Shown here: in pieces, positions 1 through 7,036 of the stretch
Layout: every line of letters starts with the position of its first letter
Position numbering within the stretch: position 1 is the stretch's first letter
Assembly: GCA_003220955.1 (NCBI GenBank)
Contig: QHTW01000138.1
Span: 1-8,509, forward strand
Direction of reading: 5' to 3'
Source: Gemmatimonadota bacterium
GTDB taxonomy: Bacteria > Gemmatimonadota > Gemmatimonadetes > Gemmatimonadales > GWC2-71-9
DNA length: 8,509 nt
The notes under the pieces: generated by a model
Seen by the model: only the letters and a program-made list of their open reading frames with translations
What the model was told of the DNA's origin: nothing
The model's database searches: none
Made by a program: the position numbers and the translations under genes

Positions 1-1508
1 GAGTGGTAGATGCCGTCGGGCCCGTCGAATCCGATGCCGCCCGCCGGAATGCCGAGGTGATGATAGAAGCCCGAGAAATCAGAGCCGCCGCCCAGATTGC
101 CAAACGTCAGCGCCGTCGTGTCGCCATTCTTGGACTTGAGCCAGACGTCGTAGACCGTGCCCGGGCCTACCGGATCGGACACAGCCTGTGCCGCCGCGCG
201 GAGGAGCGGTTTGAGCGACGGCGACCCGCTGCCGCCGAAGTTTGGCCCCGAGAACGTCCCGTCTTCGTTGATGTACGCGACGACGTGGGCGCGGAGCGTG
301 TCTTCCAGCTCTTCCACCCACTCCGTCGAGCCGATGAGGCCCCACTCTTCCGCGTCCCAGGTCGCGAACACGACGGTGCGCGCCGGCCGCAGGCCGTCGC
401 GCGCGAGCGTCGCGAAGGAGCGCGCGGTCTCGAGGACACAGACGCTGCCGCTGACATTGTCGCGCGCGCCCGGTCCCCAGGCGTCGCGATGGCCGCCCAC
501 GACGACCCACTCATCCGGCCAGCGCGCGCCGCGGATCATCCCGATCGTGTTCCAGATCTTGTGAAAGCCGCGCGCGCCGCGCTCGGTCTTCACATGCAAC
601 CGTGCGCGCGCCGGGCCCGGGCCGACGTGATAACGGAATGGCAACGCGCCCTGCCAACTCTGGGGGACCGACTTGCCTGCCATGGGCTCGAGGAAGCGCC
701 GCGCGTTGCCGTAGCTCACCGGGATGATCGGAATCTTCGGGATATCGAGTGAATCCTCCGGCAGGCGGCGCGCGCCCTCGACGGACGACCAGCTCGGCGT
801 CGTGGGATCGCCGTTGCCGTTCATCATGCTGCCGCGCTGGATGCCGTCGGCGTTGCGCATCGGCCCCTGGGGGTAGACGTCGCCCCGGAAGTAGCCGTCC
901 TCCTGCGGATCGGAGTAGACGATCAATCCCACGGCACCGCGCTTCTGCGCCTCACGCGCTTTGATGCCGCGAAAGGAGCGGCCGTAGCGCGCGATGGCAA
1001 TCTTGCCGCTCACGCTGACCCCGAGCGAATCGAGCGTCTTGTAGTCTTCGATCAGGCCGTAATTGACGTAGACGACGTCGGCCGTGACGTCACCATCGCC
1101 CGTGTAACCATTGAATGGCGGGATCTGCGGTCCGCCCGTGACGGGCTCGACCAGGTTGAGCCGCACCGGCCTGGCACGCGGACCAGTGATAATCCACGCG
1201 GCTACGGTATCGGGTTGCGGGATGAAGACGGTGTATTCCTTGCTCCATGCCTCGATCCCCCACGACTTCATCTTGTCCAGCACGTAGTCGCGGGTCGTCG
1301 CCTGCGCCGGTGTGCCCGCCATATGGGGCGCCGCAGAGAGGTCGCGCGACATTTGGCGGACGCTGGCGGTATCGGGGATGGCGATGAGACGTTGCTCGAA
1401 CGACTGAGCGGTTAAGCGGTTCGGCGGTCCGGCGGTTAGCAGGACCACGCTGGCGATTGCCAACCGCCAAACCGGCCAACCGCTCAACCGCCATTTCGTG
1501 GTGCTCAC
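1..1508 (-). CDS. M28 family metallopeptidase, glutamate carboxypeptidase II (PSMA)-like, exported; 3' end off the window
   Basis: Seen: an uninterrupted frame of 502 full codons from GTG 1508 to the window edge. Residues 1-35 form a signal peptide (basic start, hydrophobic core LAIASVVLLTAG, likely cleavage after LTA). Residues about 140-260 look like a protease-associated (PA) domain, and the M28 catalytic domain follows. Candidate di-zinc ligands are H340 and D350 (GGHRDAWGPGARD), E388, D416 (YINED) and H502 (GIYHS), with general base E387 (WDAEEWG). Known: PSMA uses H377, D387, E424/E425, D453 and H553; the first five align here at a constant offset of 37. The family cleaves C-terminal amino acids, often glutamate, from peptides. 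Start choice: GTG 1508 has GGGAG six bases upstream. An in-frame ATG at 1574, overlapping the TGA of the preceding gene, would put 22 extra residues before the signal peptide and has no Shine-Dalgarno sequence. The C-terminal dimerisation domain lies outside the window. Exact substrate unknown. Confidence 0.93.
   Translation of the reverse strand, partial: MSTTKWRLSGWPVWRLAIASVVLLTAGPPNRLTAQSFEQRLIAIPDTASVRQMSRDLSAAPHMAGTPAQATTRDYVLDKMKSWGIEAWSKEYTVFIPQPDTVAAWIITGPRARPVRLNLVEPVTGGPQIPPFNGYTGDGDVTADVVYVNYGLIEDYKTLDSLGVSVSGKIAIARYGRSFRGIKAREAQKRGAVGLIVYSDPQEDGYFRGDVYPQGPMRNADGIQRGSMMNGNGDPTTPSWSSVEGARRLPEDSLDIPKIPIIPVSYGNARRFLEPMAGKSVPQSWQGALPFRYHVGPGPARARLHVKTERGARGFHKIWNTIGMIRGARWPDEWVVVGGHRDAWGPGARDNVSGSVCVLETARSFATLARDGLRPARTVVFATWDAEEWGLIGSTEWVEELEDTLRAHVVAYINEDGTFSGPNFGGSGSPSLKPLLRAAAQAVSDPVGPGTVYDVWLKSKNGDTTALTFGNLGGGSDFSGFYHHLGIPAGGIGFDGPDGIYH
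1408..1491 (-). repeat. Two opposing clusters of the octamer GCGGTTNN forming a 34-pair stem-loop inside the signal-peptide codons
   Basis: On the plus strand 1408-1439 reads as four consecutive octamers: gcggttaa, gcggttcg, gcggtccg, gcggttag. On the minus strand 1491-1460 reads as four more: gcggttga, gcggttgg, ccggtttg, gcggttgg. The clusters face each other, so 1408-1441 pairs with 1458-1491 around a 16-nt loop. In the minus-strand mRNA of the M28 peptidase, 28 pairs are Watson-Crick, 4 are G-U and 2 mismatch; read from the other strand, the four wobbles become A-C mismatches. The stem begins 17 nt downstream of the first base of the GTG start and spans codons 6-34, matching the signal peptide. 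It leaves the Shine-Dalgarno sequence free. Function is unknown: an expanded simple repeat, a dispersed repeat element or an mRNA control structure are all possible. Confidence 0.85.
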
Positions 1509-1514
1509 AGGTTT

Positions 1515-1519
1515 CTCCC
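1515..1519 (-). promoter_or_regulatory. Shine-Dalgarno GGGAG for the M28 peptidase GTG start
   Basis: The minus strand reads GGGAG, then six bases (AAACCT), then GTG at 1508. This spacing is good and decides for the GTG over the upstream ATG at 1574, which is preceded by a C/G-rich stretch with no purine-rich ribosome-binding site. Confidence 0.6.
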
Positions 1520-1570
1520 AGTCAACAGCTTCCGTGAACAAGCCGCGCTCCAGCTGCTGGGTAACGTAGC

Positions 1571-4078
1571 TCATGCGCGCGGGTTCAGGATCTGCTCGAT
1601 CCGGGCCTGCAGGTCGACGATATGCGCCCGCGTGGCGCGGTCCCCTGCGCGTGACAAGGCGGTGCGCAGCGTCCCCTGCAGGTCTACCAACTCGAGTCGT
1701 GCCTGCGCACGCGCATCCGCCGGGCGCGGCGGCGGCGGCGTGAAGCCGGGGAACGGCGTAAATCCTGGGGATGGTGGCGTCACGAGCGGCGTGTTGATGA
1801 GCCGCTCCATCTGATCGACGAACGCCCGCTGCAGATTGCGCCGGTACCCGTCGACGCGCACCGACCCACCGCCGAACTCCGCGAAAACACCTCGCCGCAC
1901 ATCCCCGAACAGGGCCGGGATCGTGTAGGGGCTGGGCTGCGTCGCCTGTTGTTCCGCCAGGCGTGACAGCCGCGCGTCCTGGAAAAGCATGGTCAGCACG
2001 GCGGTCTGGCGCGCGCGCACCCGCTCGACGAAGCCGGTCGGCTCGATACGCCGCAGGATCTCGGGATCGAAGAAGAATGACGGCGTGGTAAACACATTCT
2101 CGTTCAGGAACTGTACGGCCTCGGCCTGTTTGGCCCGCGGGACGGGCTGATACACCGTGCCCGACTGGCCGGCGTATTTCGTGAACTGATACACACCGCC
2201 CACGACCACGGCGACGTGGTTCATCTCGCGTGCCCACTGGTTGATGAGCTCGCCGTACATGTCGTCGAGGCGGTCGTAGTTGTCGAGCCTGGCCGTGGTC
2301 GTGGCAGGAATGAGCATCGGGACGAGACGCTTGATGTTGCGGACGCCGTAGCCGCTCGCCTTCACCGGATCGTCGCCCAGCGCCTCGGTGATGATTCGCG
2401 GATCGACTGGCTCACCGTCGCCGATCCACCGGAAATACGGGTTCGCATCCTGGAGCCGGGCGAGCGAGTCGAGGACGGGGCGCTCGGCGTCCGGTGAGGG
2501 AGCCGCGGCGATGCGGCGGTAGCCCCAGTTGATCGCAAAGTCGTCGTACGGTCCGATGCCCTGCATCAGACATGCGCTGTCGCCCGGCTGCGCCACATAG
2601 TTGTAGCGCGCGTAATCCATGATCGACGGGCTCGTGCCTTTCATCCGGCAGGTGAAGGACCGGCTGCGGAGCGAGTCGACGGGATAGTAGGTCGACGCGA
2701 CCATGTTGTGCCGCAGGCCCAGGCTATGCCCGACCTCGTGCGTCGCGACGTAGGCCAGCATCAGGCCCATCAGCGAATCGGGGAGCGGCAGCTGCCGGGC
2801 GCGCGCGTCGGCGGCGCCCGCCTGGGTCCAGTACCACGCCTCCACGAGGCTCGCGACGTTGTGGTAGAAGCCGATGTTGGCGTTCAGGATTTCGCCCGAG
2901 CGCGGGTCGCTGAGCCGGGGCCCGTAGGCGTTCTCAATCGTGGAGGGCAACCAGCGAATGGTCGAGAGGCGCGCATCGTCGAGATCGAAATCGGAATCGC
3001 TGGCTTCAGGCAACCGTGCCGTAATCGCGTTACTGAACCCGGCGGCTCGGAACACCGGCTCCCACATCTCCACGCCCTTGATCAGCCATGGCACCCATTT
3101 CGCGGGCGTGGCGGGATCGATGTACCAGACGATCGGCTTGCTGGGATCCGAGACGGCCGCGGTCGGATCCTTCGGCTCCAGCCGGTAGCGCTGGATGAAA
3201 CAGCGGCGGGGACCGGGCACGCGATCCTCGTCGTAATCCTCAAATGACAGGTTGAAGTAGCCTACCCGATCGTCGCAGAGCCTGGCCATCATGGGTTTGT
3301 CGGGCAGCAGGACCATCGAGTAGTTCATCAGCATCGTGATCGAATTGAGCGAGCGGTTCGGCGGGTTGCCGGCGGGACCCGGTACCGAGTCCACCTCGAA
3401 CGTCTGCAGCGCGCTCACCTCGATGTTACGCGGGAACGAGCGGGCGCGATCGATTACGGAGCGCGCCGGATCCATGCGGCGCACCCGCACGCCCGATTGC
3501 CGCAGGTTCAGCTCGGCGACATCCGTGGTGAAGAGCTTGGTCACCTCGATCACGGCGTTGCTGTCGGGCAGGTGCCACGAGGCGACGTCGAAGCTCATGA
3601 TGATCGGCGCGATATTGGACAGCCGCACGGCGCGAGCGACGGGCTGCGTGCTATCGGCGCGCATCGCGTACGACACGATGCGGAGAAAGACCTTATTCCC
3701 CATCCGCTCCCACACGACGATGCGGTTGCTGATCTCTTCTCCCGCGTACCGCACCCCGCGGATCGTGCCGCGCTGGTCGGCCACGAGGAGGAACTCGCGC
3801 CCGAACATCGCTTTCGGAATTTCGTAAAACAGTTTTTCGTCGGTCCGATGAATCGTGAAGACGCCGGAGTCCGTTTTTGCGCCCGCCGTAATGACCTGGT
3901 TGTATGGCTTTGGCGCCGTCGCGTCCGGCGCCTGTTGGCGGCCGGTTCCCGCGGCGGTGTGTGATGTGTCTTGATGCCCCGGAACGGGGGTTGGGGCTTG
4001 ATGGGCAGGCGCGGTGGCATGAGCGCACGCCGCTACGCCGAGGACACAGATTACCGGGATCACAGTCGCTGGACGCAT
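1571..4078 (-). CDS. Zinc-dependent Met-zincin lipoprotein protease (DUF5117/DUF5118 type)
   Basis: Seen: 835 residues. The N-terminus has a lipoprotein signal with lipobox VAAC (Cys18), then a Pro/Thr/Ala/Gln-rich linker to about residue 58. The middle (about 60-310) resembles DUF5118/DUF5117 regions. The zincin signature is H447-E-V-G-H451-S-L-G-L-R-H457-N, giving three His ligands and catalytic Glu448. A probable Met-turn follows at SIMDY (Met487). Near the C-terminus there is a proline-rich hinge (about 767-786, with PGFTP twice) and a helical, coiled-coil-like tail (790-835). Known: proteins of this architecture are secreted or envelope-anchored metalloproteases of Bacteroidota, Gemmatimonadota and Acidobacteriota, mostly of unknown substrate. 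Inference: anchored on the periplasmic face of a membrane and degrades protein substrates. Start: ATG 4078 with AAGG about 9 nt upstream. The M28 peptidase follows 62 nt downstream on the same strand, so co-transcription is likely. Family assignment is from memory of conserved motifs, not a search. Confidence 0.92.
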   Translation of the reverse strand: MRPATVIPVICVLGVAACAHATAPAHQAPTPVPGHQDTSHTAAGTGRQQAPDATAPKPYNQVITAGAKTDSGVFTIHRTDEKLFYEIPKAMFGREFLLVADQRGTIRGVRYAGEEISNRIVVWERMGNKVFLRIVSYAMRADSTQPVARAVRLSNIAPIIMSFDVASWHLPDSNAVIEVTKLFTTDVAELNLRQSGVRVRRMDPARSVIDRARSFPRNIEVSALQTFEVDSVPGPAGNPPNRSLNSITMLMNYSMVLLPDKPMMARLCDDRVGYFNLSFEDYDEDRVPGPRRCFIQRYRLEPKDPTAAVSDPSKPIVWYIDPATPAKWVPWLIKGVEMWEPVFRAAGFSNAITARLPEASDSDFDLDDARLSTIRWLPSTIENAYGPRLSDPRSGEILNANIGFYHNVASLVEAWYWTQAGAADARARQLPLPDSLMGLMLAYVATHEVGHSLGLRHNMVASTYYPVDSLRSRSFTCRMKGTSPSIMDYARYNYVAQPGDSACLMQGIGPYDDFAINWGYRRIAAAPSPDAERPVLDSLARLQDANPYFRWIGDGEPVDPRIITEALGDDPVKASGYGVRNIKRLVPMLIPATTTARLDNYDRLDDMYGELINQWAREMNHVAVVVGGVYQFTKYAGQSGTVYQPVPRAKQAEAVQFLNENVFTTPSFFFDPEILRRIEPTGFVERVRARQTAVLTMLFQDARLSRLAEQQATQPSPYTIPALFGDVRRGVFAEFGGGSVRVDGYRRNLQRAFVDQMERLINTPLVTPPSPGFTPFPGFTPPPPRPADARAQARLELVDLQGTLRTALSRAGDRATRAHIVDLQARIEQILNPRA

Positions 4079-4157
4079 CGGATGCTACCTTGGGATGTGT
4101 GAAAGAACCGGGAGATTAGGCCGTGCAATCCAATCCGTCTAGAGGCATGTTGAGGGC
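4079..4157. promoter_or_regulatory. Divergent intergenic region between the protease and histidine kinase genes
   Basis: This 79-bp gap separates two divergent start codons, so it should hold promoters in both directions. I see only a weak sigma70-like match on the plus strand (TTGGGA at 4090-4095, 18-nt spacer, GATTAG at 4114-4119) and no convincing box on the minus strand. A short direct repeat, CAATCCAATCC, lies at 4126-4136. No clear operator palindrome is visible. A tiny open frame (ATG 4147, four codons) ends in a TGA that overlaps the kinase start. Confidence 0.45.
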
Positions 4158-5612
4158 ATGACGAAGAGCCTCCGCGTGTTGATTGCCATCGTCATCATGG
4201 CGGCGATGCTCTACGGAGCCGCGCTTACGCTCGCGCTCACGGGGAATGTCGGTTCCGCGACCGCCATCGTAGTCGTGATCGTCGGCGCGCTGCTGCTGCC
4301 GATCGCGTTATTCATTTTGCGACGCCGCGTCTGGAGTCCACTCAACGCGCTGGGCAAAGGGATTCAGCGCGTCGCCGAAGGGGATCTGACGGCCCAAGTC
4401 ACGGTCAGCCGCGACGATGAGTTGGGCAAGATCACCGCGCACTTCAATCACATGACGCGGGTGCTGCGCGATCGCGCCGAGGAACAGGGGCGCTTTGCGG
4501 CGGCGGGCGAGCTGCTGGGCGGCGTCGCACACGAGGTCAACAACCCGCTGATGGCGATCGCGAGCCATGCCGAGCTGCGGCTGGCGGACGCGAACCTGTC
4601 GGCCGAGCAGCGCAACGAGATGCAGAGCATCCTGCGGCAGGCCCAACGAGCCGCGAAGCTGCTGCGCGGGCTGCTCCGTTTCGTGCGCGCGGGTGAGAAA
4701 CGCACGGCGACGGTGAACATGAATGATGTGGTCCGCAGCGCGATCGATCTGGTCTCCTACCGCTTCAGCATCGACGAAATCTCGATCGAAGGGCGGCTCG
4801 ACCCCGAGCTCCCCACGGTCGTCGGGGATGCCAATCGGCTGGAACAGGTCATCGTCAATCTGTTGAGCAACGCGCTCGATGCCTTGCGCGGCGTGAAACC
4901 TCCCCGCCGGCTGATCGTCGATTCCTTCACCGACGACACGGGCGGCCGGGTCTGCGTGACGGTCACCGACAACGGTCCCGGGGTGGCGCTGGAAATCGCG
5001 TCGCGACTGTTCCGCCCCTTCGCGAGTACGAAGGGAGTACGCGGCACGGGGCTGGGTCTCTACATCTCCCGCCAGCTGGTGCGCGAAGCGCAAGGGGAGC
5101 TCGATCTGGTGAAGCATTCCGAGTCCGGCGCGCGATTTCTTGTGTGGCTGCCCAGTGCGCGCGAGCCGGTCCCCACGGCGCCGGTTGTGGCTCCGCAGCC
5201 GCCACCTGCGTCCTCGGCGCAAGGCACGCTCGCGGGGATACGCGTGTTGCTGGTCGACGATGAGGAGCTGATTCGCCGGCCGATGGCGCGGTTCCTGGGG
5301 AAGCGCGGCGCGGAGATCAAGGAGGCGGGTGATGGCCTCGCCGCGCTCGAGCGCTTGGCCGAGGGGTTCGAGCCTCACGTCATTCTCGCGGACCTGCGGA
5401 TGCCGAAGATGGACGGCGCCGAGTTTTACGAGCATCTCCAGCAGCAGCGGCCGCCGCTCGCCGAGCGGGTCATGTTTCTGTCGGGAGACATCACGCATCT
5501 CGCGGGGCGCGGGCTGGCGGAGGTGCCGCGCGACCGCGTGCTGGTGAAGCCGGTCGAGCTGGCCGAGCTGGAGCGGCGGATTGCCACGTTCGTCCGGGAG
5601 AAGGCGGCGTAA
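4158..5612 (+). CDS. Membrane hybrid histidine kinase: 2 TM, HAMP, HisKA, HATPase, receiver domain
   Basis: Seen: 484 residues. Two membrane helices (about 5-27 and 34-56) are joined by a loop of only about seven residues, so there is no periplasmic sensor domain. A HAMP linker (about 57-108, with SPLNAL and DDELG) leads to the phosphoacceptor helix with His125 (GGVAHEVNNP). The ATPase domain shows N box NLLSNALDA (234-242), G1 DNGPG (271-275), F box LFRPF and G2 GTGLGL (296-301). After a Pro/Ala linker (about 335-358) comes a complete receiver: acidic pocket D367/D368, phosphoacceptor D412 (ILADLRMP), S442 and K464 (VKP). Known: such proteins autophosphorylate on His and pass phosphate to their own receiver, usually then to a phosphotransfer protein or a separate regulator. 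No output domain or partner regulator is in the window. The signal is unknown. Start ATG 4158 has GAGGG only one base upstream, unusually close; GTG 4176 is a weaker alternative that would clip the first helix. Confidence 0.95.
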   Translation: MTKSLRVLIAIVIMAAMLYGAALTLALTGNVGSATAIVVVIVGALLLPIALFILRRRVWSPLNALGKGIQRVAEGDLTAQVTVSRDDELGKITAHFNHMTRVLRDRAEEQGRFAAAGELLGGVAHEVNNPLMAIASHAELRLADANLSAEQRNEMQSILRQAQRAAKLLRGLLRFVRAGEKRTATVNMNDVVRSAIDLVSYRFSIDEISIEGRLDPELPTVVGDANRLEQVIVNLLSNALDALRGVKPPRRLIVDSFTDDTGGRVCVTVTDNGPGVALEIASRLFRPFASTKGVRGTGLGLYISRQLVREAQGELDLVKHSESGARFLVWLPSAREPVPTAPVVAPQPPPASSAQGTLAGIRVLLVDDEELIRRPMARFLGKRGAEIKEAGDGLAALERLAEGFEPHVILADLRMPKMDGAEFYEHLQQQRPPLAERVMFLSGDITHLAGRGLAEVPRDRVLVKPVELAELERRIATFVREKAA

Positions 5613-5613
5613 C

Positions 5614-5859
5614 ATGCTGGTCGTGGTCGTGCTGTTTGCGACCGTGCTGCTGCGCGCCGCCATCGTGACGACGTTCGTCTATCTCATGCTTCCCGCCCAG
5701 CGCACGTGTCCGCGCTGCGGAGCCGAGCTCGCGCTCATCCACCATTCGGTGCTGCGCTGGGTGCTGCCCGCCGTCCAGCACCGCTGGTGTCTCGATTGCG
5801 GGTGGAGCGGCGTCGTGCGCGTTCAGTCGCGAGTGATGAGGCGGGCGGCGCGTTCGTAG
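5614..5859 (+). CDS. Small membrane protein with a zinc ribbon, unknown function
   Basis: Seen: 81 residues from ATG 5614. Residues 1-27 form one hydrophobic helix (MLVVVVLFATVLL...VYLML). Then come two cysteine knuckles, CPRCG (Cys32, Cys35) and CLDCG (Cys59, Cys62), 23 residues apart, followed by a basic tail. Four cysteines in this arrangement typify a zinc-ribbon fold. Start: ATG 5614 is 1 nt after the kinase TAA and has AAGG about nine bases upstream; an earlier in-frame ATG at 5581 lies inside the kinase and would add a basic, non-conserved-looking extension before the helix. The gene is therefore probably translationally coupled to the kinase and may act with it, but this is context only. 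Its last 37 bases overlap the expected 3' end of the converging ndh gene, and 125 bases overlap the current ndh frame. I do not recognise a named family. Confidence 0.75.
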   Translation: MLVVVVLFATVLLRAAIVTTFVYLMLPAQRTCPRCGAELALIHHSVLRWVLPAVQHRWCLDCGWSGVVRVQSRVMRRAARS

Positions 5860-7036
5860 AAGAAATAACGAAGAGCTTGTTGCGGAAGCCGATCAGCTGG
5901 ATGATGTGAATCCCGAGCCACATCACCCACGCCACGAAGCCGGTGGCCTTGATGCCATAGACGTTCGCCACCGCCGCATTGCGGCCGATGGTGGCGAGCG
6001 TGCCCTGATCGCGATACCGAAACGGCTCGAGCGGCTGGCCACGCAGCTGGCGCGTGATGTTGCGGGCCACAAACCGCCCCATCTGGATCGCGACGGGCGC
6101 GACCATCGGCAGGGGCTCACCGTTCTGTTCCTGATCGGCCGCATCACCGATGATGAAGACGTTCGGATGCCCGGTCACCTGAAGTGTGGGCTCGACGGGG
6201 ATGCGGCCCTGCCGGCTTGCGGGGAGACCGAGTGTGGCGTTGAGGGGGGACGCGCGCACGCCGGCGGCCCAGATCACGGTCTGTGCCGGGATAACCTCTC
6301 CGCTCTTGAGCCGAATCTCCTTCCCGTCGTAATCCGCCACCTGCGCGCCGAACCGGACGTCGATCCATTTCCGCCACAGTGTCTTGACCGCCGCCTCGCG
6401 CAGCCGCTCCGGCAGCGCGGCGAGCAGCTTGTCGGTGGCTTCGAGCAGCAGGATCCGGACATCCTTGATGTTGAGCCGCGGATAGTCCTTCACGAGCACC
6501 AGACGGATCAATTCGGAGAGGGCGCCCGCCATCTCGACGCCGGTCGGTCCACCACCCACCACGATGAACGTGAGCAGCGTGCGACGCTTTTCGGCATCGG
6601 ACTCGAGCATCGCCTGCTCGAAACAGGTCAGCACGTGATTGCGAATCGCGATCGCGTCGGGGATGTCCTTGAGTCCCAGGCCATGGCGGTGCATCGACTC
6701 GAGCCCGAAGAAGTTCGTCTCTCCACCCGGAGCGAGAACCAGGTAGTCGTAGCTGATCGGCCCGCCGCTGGTCTCGATCCGCTTCGCGGCAAAGTCGACG
6801 CGTGCCACGTCCACCATGCGAAAGTCGAAGTTTTTCTGGCCGCGCAGAATCGCCCGCGCGGGTCGCGCGATCTCCTCGGGCTCGAGCCCCGCGGTCGCGA
6901 CCTGATAGAGCAGCGGCTGGAAGAGGTGGTAGTTGTTGCGATCGACCAAGACGACCTGCACCGGGGCGCGGCGCAACGCCCGGGCGGCATTCAGCCCCCC
7001 GAATCCCGCGCCGACGATGACGACCGTTGGCGTCAC
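5735..7036 (-). CDS. ndh: Type II NADH:quinone oxidoreductase (NDH-2) with a frameshifted C-terminus
   Basis: Seen: 433 residues. The FAD Rossmann motif is VGAGFGGL (8-15), the NADH-binding motif is VVGGGPTGVEMAG (159-171), and WAAGV (256-260) and the second FAD motif IGDAAD (296-301) follow. The C-terminal signature runs GTLATIGR (345-352) to LIGFRNKLFV (381-390). Known: NDH-2 is a peripheral membrane flavoprotein passing electrons from NADH to quinone without proton pumping; its C-terminal amphipathic helices anchor it to the membrane. Oddity: after V390 the expected segment of the type '...NWAW.YFFYERAARLI' is lost. The frame reads 43 unrelated, Arg/Ala/Ser-rich residues (391-433) that are antisense to the zinc-ribbon gene, while the family-like end occurs in another frame. 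The catalytic domains are intact, but membrane anchoring may be impaired. Start: ATG 7036 overlaps the TGA of the upstream amidohydrolase (ATGA), suggesting translational coupling. Intact length would be about 411. Confidence 0.93.
   Translation of the reverse strand: MTPTVVIVGAGFGGLNAARALRRAPVQVVLVDRNNYHLFQPLLYQVATAGLEPEEIARPARAILRGQKNFDFRMVDVARVDFAAKRIETSGGPISYDYLVLAPGGETNFFGLESMHRHGLGLKDIPDAIAIRNHVLTCFEQAMLESDAEKRRTLLTFIVVGGGPTGVEMAGALSELIRLVLVKDYPRLNIKDVRILLLEATDKLLAALPERLREAAVKTLWRKWIDVRFGAQVADYDGKEIRLKSGEVIPAQTVIWAAGVRASPLNATLGLPASRQGRIPVEPTLQVTGHPNVFIIGDAADQEQNGEPLPMVAPVAIQMGRFVARNITRQLRGQPLEPFRYRDQGTLATIGRNAAVANVYGIKATGFVAWVMWLGIHIIQLIGFRNKLFVISSTNAPPASSLATERARRRSTRNRDTSGAGRRAAPSAAPNGG
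5823..5867 (-). other. Out-of-frame remnant of the native NDH-2 C-terminus
   Basis: Reading the minus strand from 5867 gives YFFYERAARLITRD followed by TGA at 5825-5823. This matches the usual end of NDH-2 proteins, where it follows about seven residues of the type LLNWAW. Here it sits directly after codon 390 (V) of ndh, joined in the wrong frame. Restoring the frame requires about 22 extra bases (one base plus seven codons). This marks the site of a small deletion near 5867/5868, in the genome or in the assembly. Confidence 0.8.

Noticed and set aside
3..752. 249-codon plus-strand frame at the left edge
   Set aside because: Antisense to the M28 catalytic domain, which retains all zinc ligands in the minus frame.
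1090..1494. 134-codon minus-strand frame starting with ATG at 1494
   Set aside because: It is the +1/-1 frame shadow of the M28 gene; the true frame here gives the signal peptide and N-terminal domain and continues to the catalytic motifs.
1726..1800. GGC/CGG-rich run and PGFTP duplication as a tandem repeat element
   Set aside because: It encodes a short proline-rich hinge in the Met-zincin protein; two imperfect units are ordinary low-complexity coding sequence.
5581..5613. Upstream ATG for the zinc-ribbon protein
   Set aside because: It would lie inside the kinase and add MPRSSGRRRRN before the membrane helix; ATG 5614 has a better-placed ribosome-binding site.
4308..5663. 451-codon open frame on the minus strand opposite the histidine kinase
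   Set aside because: Arg/Gln/His/Asp-rich product with no family motifs; it lies wholly antisense to a kinase with every canonical motif. Long antisense frames are expected in G+C-rich DNA.
5860..5880. Programmed ribosomal frameshift as explanation for the ndh tail
   Set aside because: There is no slippery heptamer on the coding strand, and a frame change alone would not restore the roughly seven missing residues; a deletion fits better.
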